Below, piece after piece: positions 7,269 through 16,449 of a DNA stretch of 36,557 nt. The notes under the pieces are model-generated. The model had not been told where the DNA came from, searched no databases, and saw only the letters and a program-made list of their open reading frames with translations. The DNA lies in contig CALDID010000320.1 of assembly GCA_937901865.1 (NCBI GenBank), forward strand, positions 1 to 36,557. Direction: 5' to 3'. Position numbers and translations under genes: made by a program. Each line of letters begins with the position of its first letter. Positions within the stretch are counted from its first letter, which is position 1. Source of the DNA: an uncultured Treponema sp. (GTDB lineage: Bacteria > Spirochaetota > Spirochaetia > Treponematales > Treponemataceae).

Positions 7269-8258
7269 TTAGTATAAGGCTTCTCCACAAGCTCCGCAGT
7301 TTCCTCCGCAGCTTGGATGTTTTCCGGCTCTCTTTGCTTTTATCATAGAAGCAATGATGAGTGAAACAATAGAAATAAGAATAAGCTTATAATAATCGTA
7401 CCTAACATAAAGGTGTTTCCGTTTCCTCTGAACATGCTTCCAAACTGATATACTACAAATGAAACTGCATAAGCAAAACCGCACTGATAGCCTATTGCAG
7501 CCCAAGTCCACTTTCTGCTGTTCATTTCGTGCTTGATGGTACAAATTGCAGCAAAACAAGGAACACAAATCAGATTGAAGATAAGGAATGACATTCCGGC
7601 CGGATGAGTAAAGGCTGCGGCAAGGTTAGCCCAGCCTACAGGAGCAAAAATCCATGCAACATCACCATTTTCATAGGCTTCAAGAATTTCAGCTGTATCG
7701 CCATATTCTTCACTGGCTTCTTCGCAAGCAGCAGAACCGATTCCAAAAAGATGCCATCCGTCACCAAAAAGTCCGTCATTAGCCCAGTCTGTAGCAGCGC
7801 ACCAATTGTTACCATAGAAACTTAGTAAACAAGCCACATTACTACAGCAAAAATAGGAAGAGCAAGCCAGCGGTGCTGTTCAGCAGGTAAATCGTGAACA
7901 ATTGCCTCTTCAATGTGAGCAAGAGCATGTTCTACACAGCCTTCAAAGCGGTGCTTGTACATCATCGGCTTTTTTTCGGTTGCCTTGCTTACTGCCAGTT
8001 CAGCGACCTCTGTACAGCTGGTTCCCTTAAGGGCAGAAATTTCTACTACAGGACAGCCAAGTTCTTCTGACATTGCATCAATGTGAATCTTATCACCGTT
8101 TTTCTTAACAACATCGTCTTTGTGACCTTTAAGCTTACCTTCTTTTTTTCTACAGTTACTTCAGGCCAGTTTCCAACAAACTGATTAGAACCTGTAAGAG
8201 CATAAAACAAAGTTGTTTTACCCGCATTAGGGTTTCCAGCAAGTGCAATTTTTATCAT
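7269..8258 (-). pseudogene. feoB: Degraded ferrous iron transporter FeoB
   Basis: Fragments of FeoB, the GTP-dependent Fe2+ importer of the inner membrane, are spread over all three minus-strand frames. The start is sound ([16 protein letters not shown] with the P-loop, then NWPEVTVE). An A7 run near 8143-8149 appears to have lost one A. Restoring it continues as [10 protein letters not shown] and jumps directly to [14 protein letters not shown], so about 75 residues holding the switch regions are missing. After VVMWLVY a TAA replaces the expected codon and the frame changes again. Recognisable stretches then follow: DWANDGLFGDGWHLFGIG, WIFAPVGWANL (a second large internal deletion), KWTWAAIGYQCGFAYAV, and the Cys-rich end CGGNCGACGEALY. 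Roughly 330 of about 750 residues survive. It cannot encode a working transporter. Confidence 0.92.
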
Positions 8259-8260
8259 TT

Positions 8261-8485
8261 TTACTTAGTCTCCATTTGAACAAGCTCTGCATATGCCTTT
8301 CTGACAGAAAGTTCATAACCACGAACAGTTACTTCGACAGAATCTCCAAGAGTGACAACCTTGCGAACGTAGATTTCTACTCCCTTTGTAATTCCCATGT
8401 CCATGATACTGCGTTTTACCGCACCCTAGTCAAGCAGATTGATAACAGTTACCGTCTGCCCTGTTTTCACTTCTCTTAATGTCAT
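8261..8485 (-). pseudogene. feoA: FeoA-like protein with in-frame nonsense codon
   Basis: The minus-strand frame from ATG 8485 reads MTLREVKTGQTVTVINLLD, then TAG (8426-8428), then GAVKRSIMDMGITKGVEIYV and VEVTVRGYELSVRKAYAEL to a stop at 8261. This is a full-length FeoA (about 74 residues), the small SH3-like cytoplasmic partner of FeoB, interrupted only by the nonsense codon after residue 19. The stop is two bases from the feoB start, so this was a feoAB operon. The frame is otherwise perfect, so this lesion looks younger than those in feoB. It was missed by simple ORF calling because neither half is long. Confidence 0.88.
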
Positions 8486-8545
8486 CTTGATTCTTTCAAT
8501 GTCATTTTTCCACCCCAAAGAATTCTAATGTTTTTTGAGATTTTT

Positions 8546-8570
8546 AAATACTATACTTTGTTAAGTATTT
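8546..8570. promoter_or_regulatory. Inverted repeat in the feoA-flavoprotein intergenic region
   Basis: AAATACT (8546-8552) and AGTATTT (8564-8570) form perfect 7-bp arms around an 11-bp centre that contains most of a plus-strand TATACT box (8552-8557). It could be an operator for either divergent unit. It is AT-rich, so chance is possible. Confidence 0.3.
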
Positions 8571-8631
8571 ATTTTAAAAGTCTTTATAATGCATTTGCCC
8601 TGAATATATTTGAATATATTAATGTAATTCG

Positions 8632-8646
8632 TTATAATCATTGTTA
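8632..8646. promoter_or_regulatory. Fur/PerR-like box overlapping the flavoprotein -10
   Basis: TTATAATCATTGTTA matches the PerR consensus TTATAATNATTATAA at 12 of 14 defined positions. It contains TATAAT (8633-8638), the probable -10 of the gene at 8685. A Fur-family repressor bound here would block transcription. The decayed feoAB genes on the other side make iron or peroxide control plausible, but this is inferred from one site. Confidence 0.45.
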
Positions 8647-8684
8647 CTCAAAACTAACAAGATTTTTTTTTACAGAAGGTAACT

Positions 8685-10415
8685 ATGCATACAAAATCTT
8701 TTATAAAAAAACTGATTATTATCTTGGGCTCTTCCCTTTTACTTCTTGCATCCTGTTCTAAAAAGCAGGAATTTAGCCTTTCTGACGGAACTTTTACCGG
8801 TCGGGGAGCGGGAAGAAACGGTCCTATTGTTGTTGAAGTTACGGTTAAAGACGGGAAAGTAAGTGATGCAAAAATCATTGAGCAGCAGGAGACTGAGGAT
8901 ATCGGTTTTCCTATTGAGGCTGATATTATTGAAGAGTTTTTAAATCACGGCGGCGACACAGATATAGATGCCGTAAGCGGTGCAACGCTTACATCTAATG
9001 CCCTTGTTTCTGCCCTGCGGTCGGCTCTGGATGCTTCCCACGGAATTATAGAAGCAAAGGAAACTTTTACAGATACTGAAACTGACATTGTAGTAATTGG
9101 GGCAGGAGGAGCAGGTCTTACGGCGGCAACAGAAGTAGCTCTGCGCGGTGCAAAGGTAATTGTCCTTGAAAAGGCGGGCATTGTTGGAGGAAACACAAAT
9201 TCTTCTACAGGCGGCCTTAATGCCAGCGAAACTTCCGTTCAGAAAAAGCTTAAAATTGAAGATTCTAATGACCAGTTTTACAAAGACACAATGAAGGGCG
9301 GACACAACAAAAACGATTCAGCTCTTGTAAAAACTCTAGTAGAAAAATCTGCGGCAATTGTAGACTGGCTCCAGGGCGAAGCTGTAGGAGCAGATCTTAG
9401 TGATATAGGAATTATGGGAGGCTCAACGAACAAAAGAACCCATAGGCCTATCGGCGGTCAGGCAATTGGAAGCCATCTTGTTCCAAAGCTTTACGATGCT
9501 GCAAAAAATGCAGGGGCTGAAATCCGTCTGAACAATGCAGTTACTGATATTCTTGAAGAAGACGGCAGGGCTTGCGGCGTAAAAGTGCAGAATGAAGCTG
9601 GAAGCTACACAATCAGGGCAAAGGCTGTCATTATTGCCACAGGCGGCTTTGGTGCTAATCCCCAGATGATAGAAAAATACAGACCAGATTTAAAGGATTT
9701 TCCTACCACCAATGTAAAGACCACCACAGGAGATGCCTTTGCCTGGCTTGAAAAATTTGACGCAAACCTTCGCCTTATGAACGAGATTCAAACTCACCCT
9801 TCTGTAGTGCCTGGAAAAGGACTTTTGATTACAGAAGCTGTCCGCGGAAACGGTGCAATTATGATAAGCCACGAAGGAAAACGCTTTGTAAACGAGCTTG
9901 ATACTAGGGATGTGACATCTGCGGCAGTCCTTGCCCTGCCTGAAAAGCGTGCCTACATTTTTTTTAATCAGGATGTAAGAAAGTCCTTAAAGGCAATTGA
10001 AGGTTATGACAAGGCAGGTCTTCTTGTTAGCGGAAAAACTGTTGAAGAAATTGCCGGGAAGCTTAATATGGATGCTGCAACACTTGCAAAAACTTTGGAA
10101 ACCTACAATTACGCTCAAAAAAATGGCGTAGACAAAGAATTTGGCCGAACAGACATGGCACTAAGCCTTGAGCAAGGCCCTTTTTATGCAGTAGAGATTG
10201 AACCTGCAATTCATCACACTATGGGCGGAGTAGAAATAAACACCCGGGCTCAGGTTATGAACAAAGCAGGCCAAGCGGTGTCGGGACTTTATGCAGCAGG
10301 CGAAGTTACAGGCGGGGTTCACGGCGACAACCGCCTTGGCGGAAACGCAGTAGCAGACATAACCATTTTCGGAAAAATTGCCGCAGATTCTGCTTTGGAT
10401 GATATGGGAAGGTAA
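8685..10415 (+). CDS. FMN-binding/FAD-dependent fumarate-reductase-like lipoprotein
   Basis: A 576-residue exported flavoprotein. The N-terminus is a lipoprotein signal with lipobox LLASC (Cys24). Residues about 35-115 are an FMN_bind domain whose SGAT motif (DAVSGATLTS, Thr101) is the kind of site to which ApbE covalently attaches FMN. From residue 134 comes an FAD-binding domain (IVVIGAGGAGLTAATE). The substrate pocket has the residues expected of soluble fumarate reductases: His371 (THPSV), Glu384 and Arg387 (TEAVRG), Arg408 (LDTRD), His510-511 (HHTMGG) and Arg550 (GDNRLGG). There is no haem domain. It probably reduces fumarate or a related enoate outside the membrane as an electron sink. 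Urocanate or another substrate cannot be excluded. It is intact although both neighbours are pseudogenes. Confidence 0.88.
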   Translation: MHTKSFIKKLIIILGSSLLLLASCSKKQEFSLSDGTFTGRGAGRNGPIVVEVTVKDGKVSDAKIIEQQETEDIGFPIEADIIEEFLNHGGDTDIDAVSGATLTSNALVSALRSALDASHGIIEAKETFTDTETDIVVIGAGGAGLTAATEVALRGAKVIVLEKAGIVGGNTNSSTGGLNASETSVQKKLKIEDSNDQFYKDTMKGGHNKNDSALVKTLVEKSAAIVDWLQGEAVGADLSDIGIMGGSTNKRTHRPIGGQAIGSHLVPKLYDAAKNAGAEIRLNNAVTDILEEDGRACGVKVQNEAGSYTIRAKAVIIATGGFGANPQMIEKYRPDLKDFPTTNVKTTTGDAFAWLEKFDANLRLMNEIQTHPSVVPGKGLLITEAVRGNGAIMISHEGKRFVNELDTRDVTSAAVLALPEKRAYIFFNQDVRKSLKAIEGYDKAGLLVSGKTVEEIAGKLNMDAATLAKTLETYNYAQKNGVDKEFGRTDMALSLEQGPFYAVEIEPAIHHTMGGVEINTRAQVMNKAGQAVSGLYAAGEVTGGVHGDNRLGGNAVADITIFGKIAADSALDDMGR

Positions 10416-10540
10416 GATGTAAGGGAAAGAGAATTTTGCAACCTATCGATTGTGTTGAAAGACAGTTCTATTTTGCAAAGTCTGGCTTTGGAGTGTTATG
10501 TATTTCCCTAAGATTGAGTTTTCCTCAAATCATCAGATAT

Positions 10541-11324
10541 CTATTTCAAAAAGTTTTGGGCATCTTTGAAACCAAGTTCAACAGCTTTTTTCACGTAAAT
10601 TTCTGCCAGTTCCATGTTTTTTTTCTACACCATGACCGTATCTATAACATCTACCTAAATAGCCATACGCAATACCGAGATATCCCTGTTCATCAGAATT
10701 TTCTAACACATATTTTAATAAATAAACAGAATCTATAGGATTAAAATACGGCTCGGCAAGTTCTTCCAAAGCAAGTGAAAGAATCCCTCTTATATTTTTT
10801 TGCTCTGCTGCTTTTTGATTCCAATAAAAAGATTTTTCCTCAGATTTTTCAACCCCCTCACCTATAGAATAAAGATATGCTATCTGTGTTTGACCATCTG
10901 CATTTCCTCCTTCAGCCGCCTGCAAAAAATATTTTGCAGCAATATCTACATTTTGCTCTATATTTAAACCTGAATAATAAATCATTCCAACTTCGTAGGC
11001 AGAATTTTGATTTCCTGCCTCTGCAGAGATTTTATAATTCTCAACTGCCTTTTTAATATTTTTCCTAACTCCAATTCCATACTGATAACACTTTCCAAGC
11101 ATGTGACAGGCATCTGGATTAGAAAGTTTTTTTGCCTTATTAAAATATGAGACAGACTTTTTATAATCTTTCTCAAAAGTAAGATAATAAATACCAGCAT
11201 CCACCATTGCTTCTGAATCTGTTCCACTCTTTGCTCTTTGTAAAACAGATTCAATATCTTCTTCCGCAAAAACTAATCCGGCAACCAAAAATACCAGCAG
11301 CGTAATTAAAAAATGTTTTTTCAT
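10541..11324 (-). pseudogene. Exported Sel1-repeat protein with a frameshift near its end
   Basis: ATG 11324 follows a good ribosome site (AGGGGG) and starts a signal peptide (MKKHFLITLLVFLVAGLVFA). After it come about five Sel1 repeats of the form A-x-LG-x-CY-x-G-x-GV (MLGKCYQYGIGVRKN, YEVGMIYYSGLN, QIAYLYSIGEGVEKS, GYLGRCYRYGHGVEK). Sel1 proteins are scaffolds for protein contacts. The frame as given ends at 10578 with an atypical tail. The A8 run at 10617-10624 read as A7 restores a normal final repeat helix (MELAEIYVKKAVELGFKDA) ending at TAG 10541-10543. The lesion removes only the last 25 or so residues, so function may survive, and a sequencing slip is possible. It is the last gene of the minus-strand block. 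Confidence 0.75.
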
Positions 11325-11345
11325 AAATCCCCCTGCACACAAATT

Positions 11346-12213
11346 TTAGTGTTTTATCTTTACTACTTTATAATACATTACCATTTTACCGTTCTTTATG
11401 ACAGTTGCAGATTTGTTCAAACCCAGGTTTGTCATTTTTGTTAGATTTTGAGATGAAGGAACAAAGCACACATCTTCTCTCTTAGGTTCTGGAGCATAAC
11501 CTGTTTTATCAAGATATATTAAAAGATTTTTATTATTTAGGGCACCTCGAAAAACTCGCCTGCGGCGATTTTTTCGAATGTGCCGACGAGTTCTAAGTCG
11601 CTGTAATAGCGCGACTTAGAATCTCGCATTTTCAAAGTTACCTCGAAAAACTGAAGTTTTTCGAGGTAACCTTTACAGACTCAGTAAGTTCAACAATAAA
11701 TAAATTTCCTTGTCTGAATCCGCAGGCAAGTTCTGCTTTCATATTCCACGGAGTTCCAAACACATTAATTTTTGAAGCAGTTTCTTTATCAAAAGTCTTA
11801 TTTACATCCAGCTGGAAAGAGTCTGTTTTATTTCCAAACAATACAATTCTAGGGTACGCATTTTTTTGAACCATTGAAAAAATGATAGTTTTAAAATCTT
11901 CTGAATAATCTGTAGTTCCATTTAACAACCCTGAATTAAACAGAACAAAATCTACACAGTCGCAGCTAGAAACTCCATCTTTTAAAACGGCAAATGCATT
12001 TGTAAGGGGGGCTTTTTCATCAGGCAGAAATATTACATTATCATAATAGTCAAAAAAAGCTTCATCATAACGGTAGTATTCCCCATTCACCTTATACTTA
12101 TTTCCGTCCATATATTTATTTTTTAACACAGCGTCTGAGAGAGAACTGTTTTTTTTACTTTTCGGCGGCAACAATGCTACAAGAGTCTTACCTGAAAGTT
12201 TTTTTTCCTTCAT
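11346..12213 (-). pseudogene. C-terminal part of an exported protein, split by a mini-element
   Basis: From about 12213 the frame encodes an unrecognised alpha/beta domain (LSGKTLVALLPPKSKKNSS, YYDNVIFLPDEKAP, DFVLFNSGLLNG, RIVLFGNKTDSF, NVFGTPWNMKAELACGF). It runs to VELTESVK and then enters the palindromic element at 11671, which supplies a premature stop. On the far side, in an open frame, the end continues as NKNLLIYLDKTGYAPEPKR and VMYYKVVKIKH to a stop at 11346-11348. The upstream SUMF1/Sel1 frame joins this one without interruption if the A8 run at 12199-12206 is read as A7. The most economical reading is therefore one larger ancestral gene. The free-standing ATG at 12213 has no need to be a real start. 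Confidence 0.65.
11541..11671. repeat. 131-bp palindromic mini-element (MITE/REP-like)
   Basis: The ends are inverted copies: ACCTCGAAAAACT near the left end and AGTTTTTCGAGGT at the right, with GG(C/TT) outside. The right end is itself a perfect hairpin (ACCTCGAAAAACT-GA-AGTTTTTCGAGGT). The centre is a second stem (CTAAGTCGC / GCGACTTAG around TGTAATA) flanked by CGAG/CTCG. It encodes nothing and interrupts a coding frame that resumes on the other side, which fixes its limits to within a few bases. Its flanks share only a short TTTA, so a target duplication is uncertain. Confidence 0.75.
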
Positions 12214-14074
12214 TTAGGGCTGACATTGGACTTATAATTTTCTGATTAATTTTTTCAGCTGTAAAATTTTGCATAAGGAAAACGGATTTATATTCCTTAC
12301 CACTAATATCTTTTATAAGTGAAGAAACTTGTTCAATCAGATTTACAAACTTGTCTAAAGGATAATTTGACGGCACGGCAGAAGCTAAATTTTGAGTAAC
12401 TCCAATTCCGTTTGCGTAACACTCGGCAACTTCCAGACAAGATTTAGCAGTCGGATTATCTACTGCTTCTGCATAATATAATTTAAATGCCATACCTTCA
12501 TCTTTCTGACAGCCAAAACCTTTTTGCAACATTGCCGCAAGTTCGCATTTAACATTCCTTGTTTTATTTTCGTTTATTACAGAAATCCAGTGGTATGCTT
12601 TTTCGTAATTCTGAGGAACACCATTGCCTTCAAGATAAATTTCATAAACTCTATATTGGGCATTCACATGGCCTTTTTCAGCAGCAGCTTCATAATATTC
12701 AGTGGCTAACTCCATATTGTTACGCTCATTTTTTATAAGATTGTATTCATAAAAAACACCGGCATTATATAATGCATCTTTATCATTTGCTTCTGCTGCT
12801 TCCAGAATATATTGAATACCTTTATTTATATCTTTTGTAAATCCATTACCTTTAAAAAGTGCCACGCCAAGTTCATTCATTGCAGGCGGATATTTCTCAT
12901 CTGCCAGATACTGAAAAAAACTTTTATATAAATTCAGGTCATCGGGATAACTGTCGCTGATTCCATCGGAATTTAATTTACGAGTAAGAGCTAAAAGTGC
13001 ATCATAATTTTTTGGAATGTTTCTTATCAGCCTGATTGTATTCATTTTTTGAACATTATTTTCAGCACCAGAAAAATCAAATGGTACCGGCTCAAGTTTT
13101 AAGATTGCCTGCAAATCATCATTAGAAGAACCGCCCATAAGATAAAAATTCCCGTCTTTATTCATGCACAGCTCTGCTTTATTTCCGAGCATGTCATAGG
13201 TATTATTTATTCGTTGTTTTTGTGCCGTTGCATGAAACTGTTCTTTGCTGTTTAAATTGAACCAGGCATATTTTGAAAAACTTTCCACATCGGTAGGGAC
13301 TGTCTTTGTATTGCCAAGAGCCATAAGCCATTCATCTACAGTAGGAAGCCTGTATCCGTCTTTTGAAAAATCACAATTTACACTGCCGTCTTCCAGTACA
13401 ATAAAGCTTTCTTCAAGATTTTCTTTCCGACTCAAAGAGTTACAATATTCAGCAATAGCCTTTAGATTAAAATCAAACGCTCCAGTACATTCGTGGTTCT
13501 GCATTATAAAACCGTCAAAAAGAGATGTTGAGCGTTTATAAAGAAGATTCAAATCGTAATATTTACGCTCAGAAATTTGTGTAATTGCTGGAACATGCTC
13601 AATTGGTTTTCGACTTAAATCTGTGGATTCAGGTTTTTCTTTTACTACAGAATATCGTAACGCTGTTTCTTTGTGAGAATCTTTTAGTGTTATTGAGCTG
13701 CCTAACATTGGACTTAAAACAACTCTCGTAAATCCATCTTCAAGCAAAGTATTTTCTGATATATTGCAACCCGAAAAGTCAAATTTAAATTTATCATCAA
13801 CAATTTTATATTCAAAAATATATTCTTCCCCTGCAACCAGTAAACCTGAAAACGGCATCTTTCTGATTCTGCTTCCGTTAAGAAAAAAATTGTCAAGATT
13901 AGAATAAATTTTTACAACACCGCCATCAGGATTTTCTAAAATATGATAAAGAACTTCAAGACAGTTTAACCCGTCCGGTGTATAAAGTACCGGACAGATA
14001 TAAGGTGTTGTTTTAAGATAATCTTGTGATACGGTCAGAATCTGTAAGACAAACAACATTCCACGCATGACCAC
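12188..14074 (-). pseudogene. SUMF1/FGE-sulfatase-like plus Sel1-repeat protein, frameshifted
   Basis: The open frame spans 628 codons without a convincing own start. Residues 55-130 form a beta-rich region (VVKIYSNLDNFFLNG, EYIFEYKIVDDKFKF). Residues about 195-355 match the formylglycine-generating-enzyme/SUMF1-like fold: AIAEYCNSLSRKE, DGYRLPTVDEWLMAL at 239-253, KYAWFNLNS, NTYDMLGNKAELC, MGGSS, NTIRLIRN. In bacteria this fold is often a binding module rather than an enzyme. From about residue 390 Sel1 repeats follow (MNELGVALFKGNGFTKD, YEAAAEKGHVNAQYRV, CLEVAECYANGIGVTQN). The 5' end overlaps the transglutaminase-like frame in another phase, and the 3' end runs into an A8 slip (12199-12206), beyond which the C-terminal domain continues. 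I read it as the middle of a broken multidomain exported protein. Confidence 0.65.
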
Positions 14075-14498
14075 CAGAAATTATATTTTTTCCAATGCCA
14101 GTAATCATTTTTGAATTAAGATTTACTGCATGAGCCATAATATTGAATAATTCTGCATACCCCTGGCATACAGCTTTTTTTGCAGTAAAAGTTTTTCTTC
14201 CGTTCGAGACATTATAACTGGTGTCGTATGCGATGTTGAAGCAAATCCAGTCATAAATTGCCCTTGCTTTTTCAATCTGACGGGTACAGTCTTTTACACA
14301 AAGTTTTGCAATTTCTTCGGGAGTTTTTGCGGCATAACCGATTGTTTTTACATAGGCATCAATTTCTGAATAATCTGGTCTGTCTGCCTGATACCACGGA
14401 TCAACTTTTTTAAGTTCATCCCAGTCGTAAGAAGATTGAGAAACTAAAGGTAGAGAAAACAAAAAAACTAATAGAATAAATATAATTCTTCGCTTCAT
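14013..14498 (-). pseudogene. Transglutaminase-like protein fragment with signal peptide
   Basis: A signal peptide (MKRRIIFILLVFLFSLPLVSQ) is followed by a transglutaminase-like core. It shows ARAIYDWICFNIAYD, then KKAVCQGYAELFNIM with the nucleophile Cys, then ISGGHAWNVV with the His. The third catalytic residue, normally an Asp in a DxTWD stretch about 13 residues after the His, is missing: the frame ends with DSDRITRLS. The next open frame overlaps by about 60 bases in another phase. Either a frameshift or a deletion removed the end of the domain and abutted it to the SUMF1/Sel1 coding region. In intact relatives such proteins are exported proteases or peptide-binding proteins. Confidence 0.75.
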
Positions 14499-14513
14499 AG
14501 AATATTTCTTTTT

Positions 14514-15489
14514 TTATATTATATAACCAAAGTCTTTAATTCCTTTAAGAATTTTTTCAAACGGATTTTGTGAGTTAGCTGAAGCTTGAAATTCTTTTTT
14601 AGGAAAATCATCTGACAAATGCTTGCCGTTAACTAAATAAATTACAGCTCTTGTGATATAAACAAGAAGATAGGTTTCTGTGTCATTAAGAACGGACTTA
14701 CAATTTACATAAAGTTTTATAAAGATATTCATAAATATCATCCGCTCACTAACAAACTTTTGAAAATCATCCTTCTTTACAGAGTCAAAAACAAAATCTT
14801 TACAAAACGATTCAACAAAAAACACAATCTTGCATGCATTTTAAATCAATATTAGTTCCGAATGCAGAATAGTACACATTTTCTTCGCTAGTAGCATAAT
14901 TTGTGTTGGTATAGATATAGCCTTCCTGGGGAAAATAAATACAGAGTTTCGAAGAGAGTCCGTCTTTTTCCATATTTTCTACAGTAATCGAAATGCCTTT
15001 AAGTTCATTCCAAGTGCTAGCCCCCACAGGTTTATATTCTACAGTGAATGAAAGATTATTTTTTGAAAGTACATATTCAAAAGCATTGTATAAAAGATTC
15101 ATTTTTAAAAGATTGAGATTTTCTTTTGACAATACGGCGGATGGAAGTTCTATTTTCTGGTTCTGAGAAGTCGTAAAGATTAGCGGTTGATCTTGGAAAG
15201 TGTCATTTTTATCAAAGTCATCATCAGGATTATCATCCGAGGCAAGATGAGATTCACAAGTATTCAGCCATTTTAGAAACACCTGCAATTCAAGCGGAGA
15301 TAAAACATATTCAGATGACCATTTTTCATTCCCATCGCTGGATGCGTACCTCAAAGAAAAATGAATCTGGTTACCATTTTTGTATTCGGAATAGATTTGC
15401 ATATCTTAGCCCTGTTTTAAGTCTTCGCCAAACTCAACATATTGCTCATTTATTAAATAACGATTTTTCTGAATCTTTAAATATTCCAT
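14514..15489 (-). pseudogene. Unrecognised protein broken by a nonsense codon and a frameshift
   Basis: Three pieces read as one ancestral gene. ATG 15489, with a GGAG ribosome site, starts MEYLKIQKNRYLINEQYVEF and meets TAA at 15406-15408. The same frame continues directly as DMQIYSEYKNG, then IHFSLRYASSDGNEKW, YVLSPLELQVFLKWL and WNELKGISITVENMEK. At 14817-14822 the minus strand has T6. Read as T5, DCVF joins VESFCKDFVFDSVKKDD and runs to the stop at 14514. The protein would be about 325 residues, with no signal peptide or membrane segment. No family is recognised. It heads the minus-strand block. Each lesion alone could be a sequencing error, but two in one gene suggest real decay. Confidence 0.6.
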
Positions 15490-15746
15490 CGTTCTCACTC
15501 CAATAATTATTTTTATAGTACCCTATTGTTACATAAACATGTATAACATACAGATTATCTCAACTTAGTTCTATACACATTATATAATAATAACCCGCAG
15601 AATCTATCTGGTCAGCATAAAGATGCTCAGTTCCTCCTCAATGTTGATTAATCTTGCAAGTTTCTACAGAAATATCATTATTACAATAAAACAAAGCAAA
15701 AAAAATGTAATTAATATAAAATTTCTAATTATTTATCTGAATTAAC
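15490..15746. other. AT-rich intergenic stretch, no gene seen
   Basis: 257 bases with stops in all frames. On the minus strand a TACTAT -10-like box sits about 20 bases before the ribosome site of the gene at 15489. Nothing else was recognised. Confidence 0.4.
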
Positions 15747-16349
15747 CTATATTTTTCCTGTGCCATTACACCTTGAACAACTTCGGTGAACATGTGACTC
15801 CCACCTTCCACAAATCGAACACTTATCATCCATGTATACAGTTTTACCATTATATTTCGGCGGATAATAAATATTAAAACGAGATTTACCAGTTCCTTTA
15901 CAATCAGAACAAGTTTGCCTTACATTTGAGCTATATGGATTGCTATTATAACTGTTGTTAGTCAGTACTGAAACCTCCATTCCGCTTACAGTATAATATT
16001 GCATAAGATTAAACATTGAAATATATCCCACATATAAATTATAAACATCACTCCAATAAAGACTATCATGAACGCATGCAACAATTGTATAACCTGTAGA
16101 ATCTGCCACCCCGTATTTACCATTAAACATAACGATTCTGTTCCCAAATTTGTCTTCAGACCCCACATATTCAAATAGAGAAAACGGATCATACTGAACC
16201 GCAAATAATTTTTTCTGACCAGAATCTTCTAACTCAGCAATAGAAATAACAAAATTCTCTTGATTCTGCATTTTCACAGAAAGTGACGGAAGTACACTTA
16301 CAAATCCAAAAATCAGAAAGAAAACAAACATTAAAAACCGCTTTTTCAT
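15747..16349 (-). CDS. Secreted protein with DnaJ-type CxxCxGxG zinc-finger tail
   Basis: A 200-residue exported protein. ATG 16349 has a strong GGAGGT ribosome site and starts a signal peptide (MKKRFLMFVFFLIFGFVSVLPSL). The middle (FAVQYDPFSLFEYVG, NRIVMFNGKYGVADSTGY) has the look of a WG-repeat or beta-sheet domain. The C-terminus has two CxxCxGxG knuckles, CSDCKGTGKSRF and CSRCNGTGKI, enclosing a further CSICGRWESHVH. This is the zinc-binding pattern of the DnaJ central domain, found here without a J-domain. The role is unknown. The next gene upstream on the same strand is another small exported cysteine-rich protein. Confidence 0.7.
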   Translation of the reverse strand: MKKRFLMFVFFLIFGFVSVLPSLSVKMQNQENFVISIAELEDSGQKKLFAVQYDPFSLFEYVGSEDKFGNRIVMFNGKYGVADSTGYTIVACVHDSLYWSDVYNLYVGYISMFNLMQYYTVSGMEVSVLTNNSYNSNPYSSNVRQTCSDCKGTGKSRFNIYYPPKYNGKTVYMDDKCSICGRWESHVHRSCSRCNGTGKI

Positions 16350-16449
16350 AATGAAATACCTCCATATAGAAGAAATTTTTAACAATTAGCCATAAATATG
16401 CAATACTAAAAGGAATGCCATTTCTTTTGACACCCCTTTTAGCTTCTAA

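Noticed and set aside
12188..12213. ATG 12213 as the true start of a separate gene
   Set aside because: It lacks a good ribosome site distinct from the A-run, and the protein continues the upstream frame if one A is removed. A frameshift is the simpler reading.
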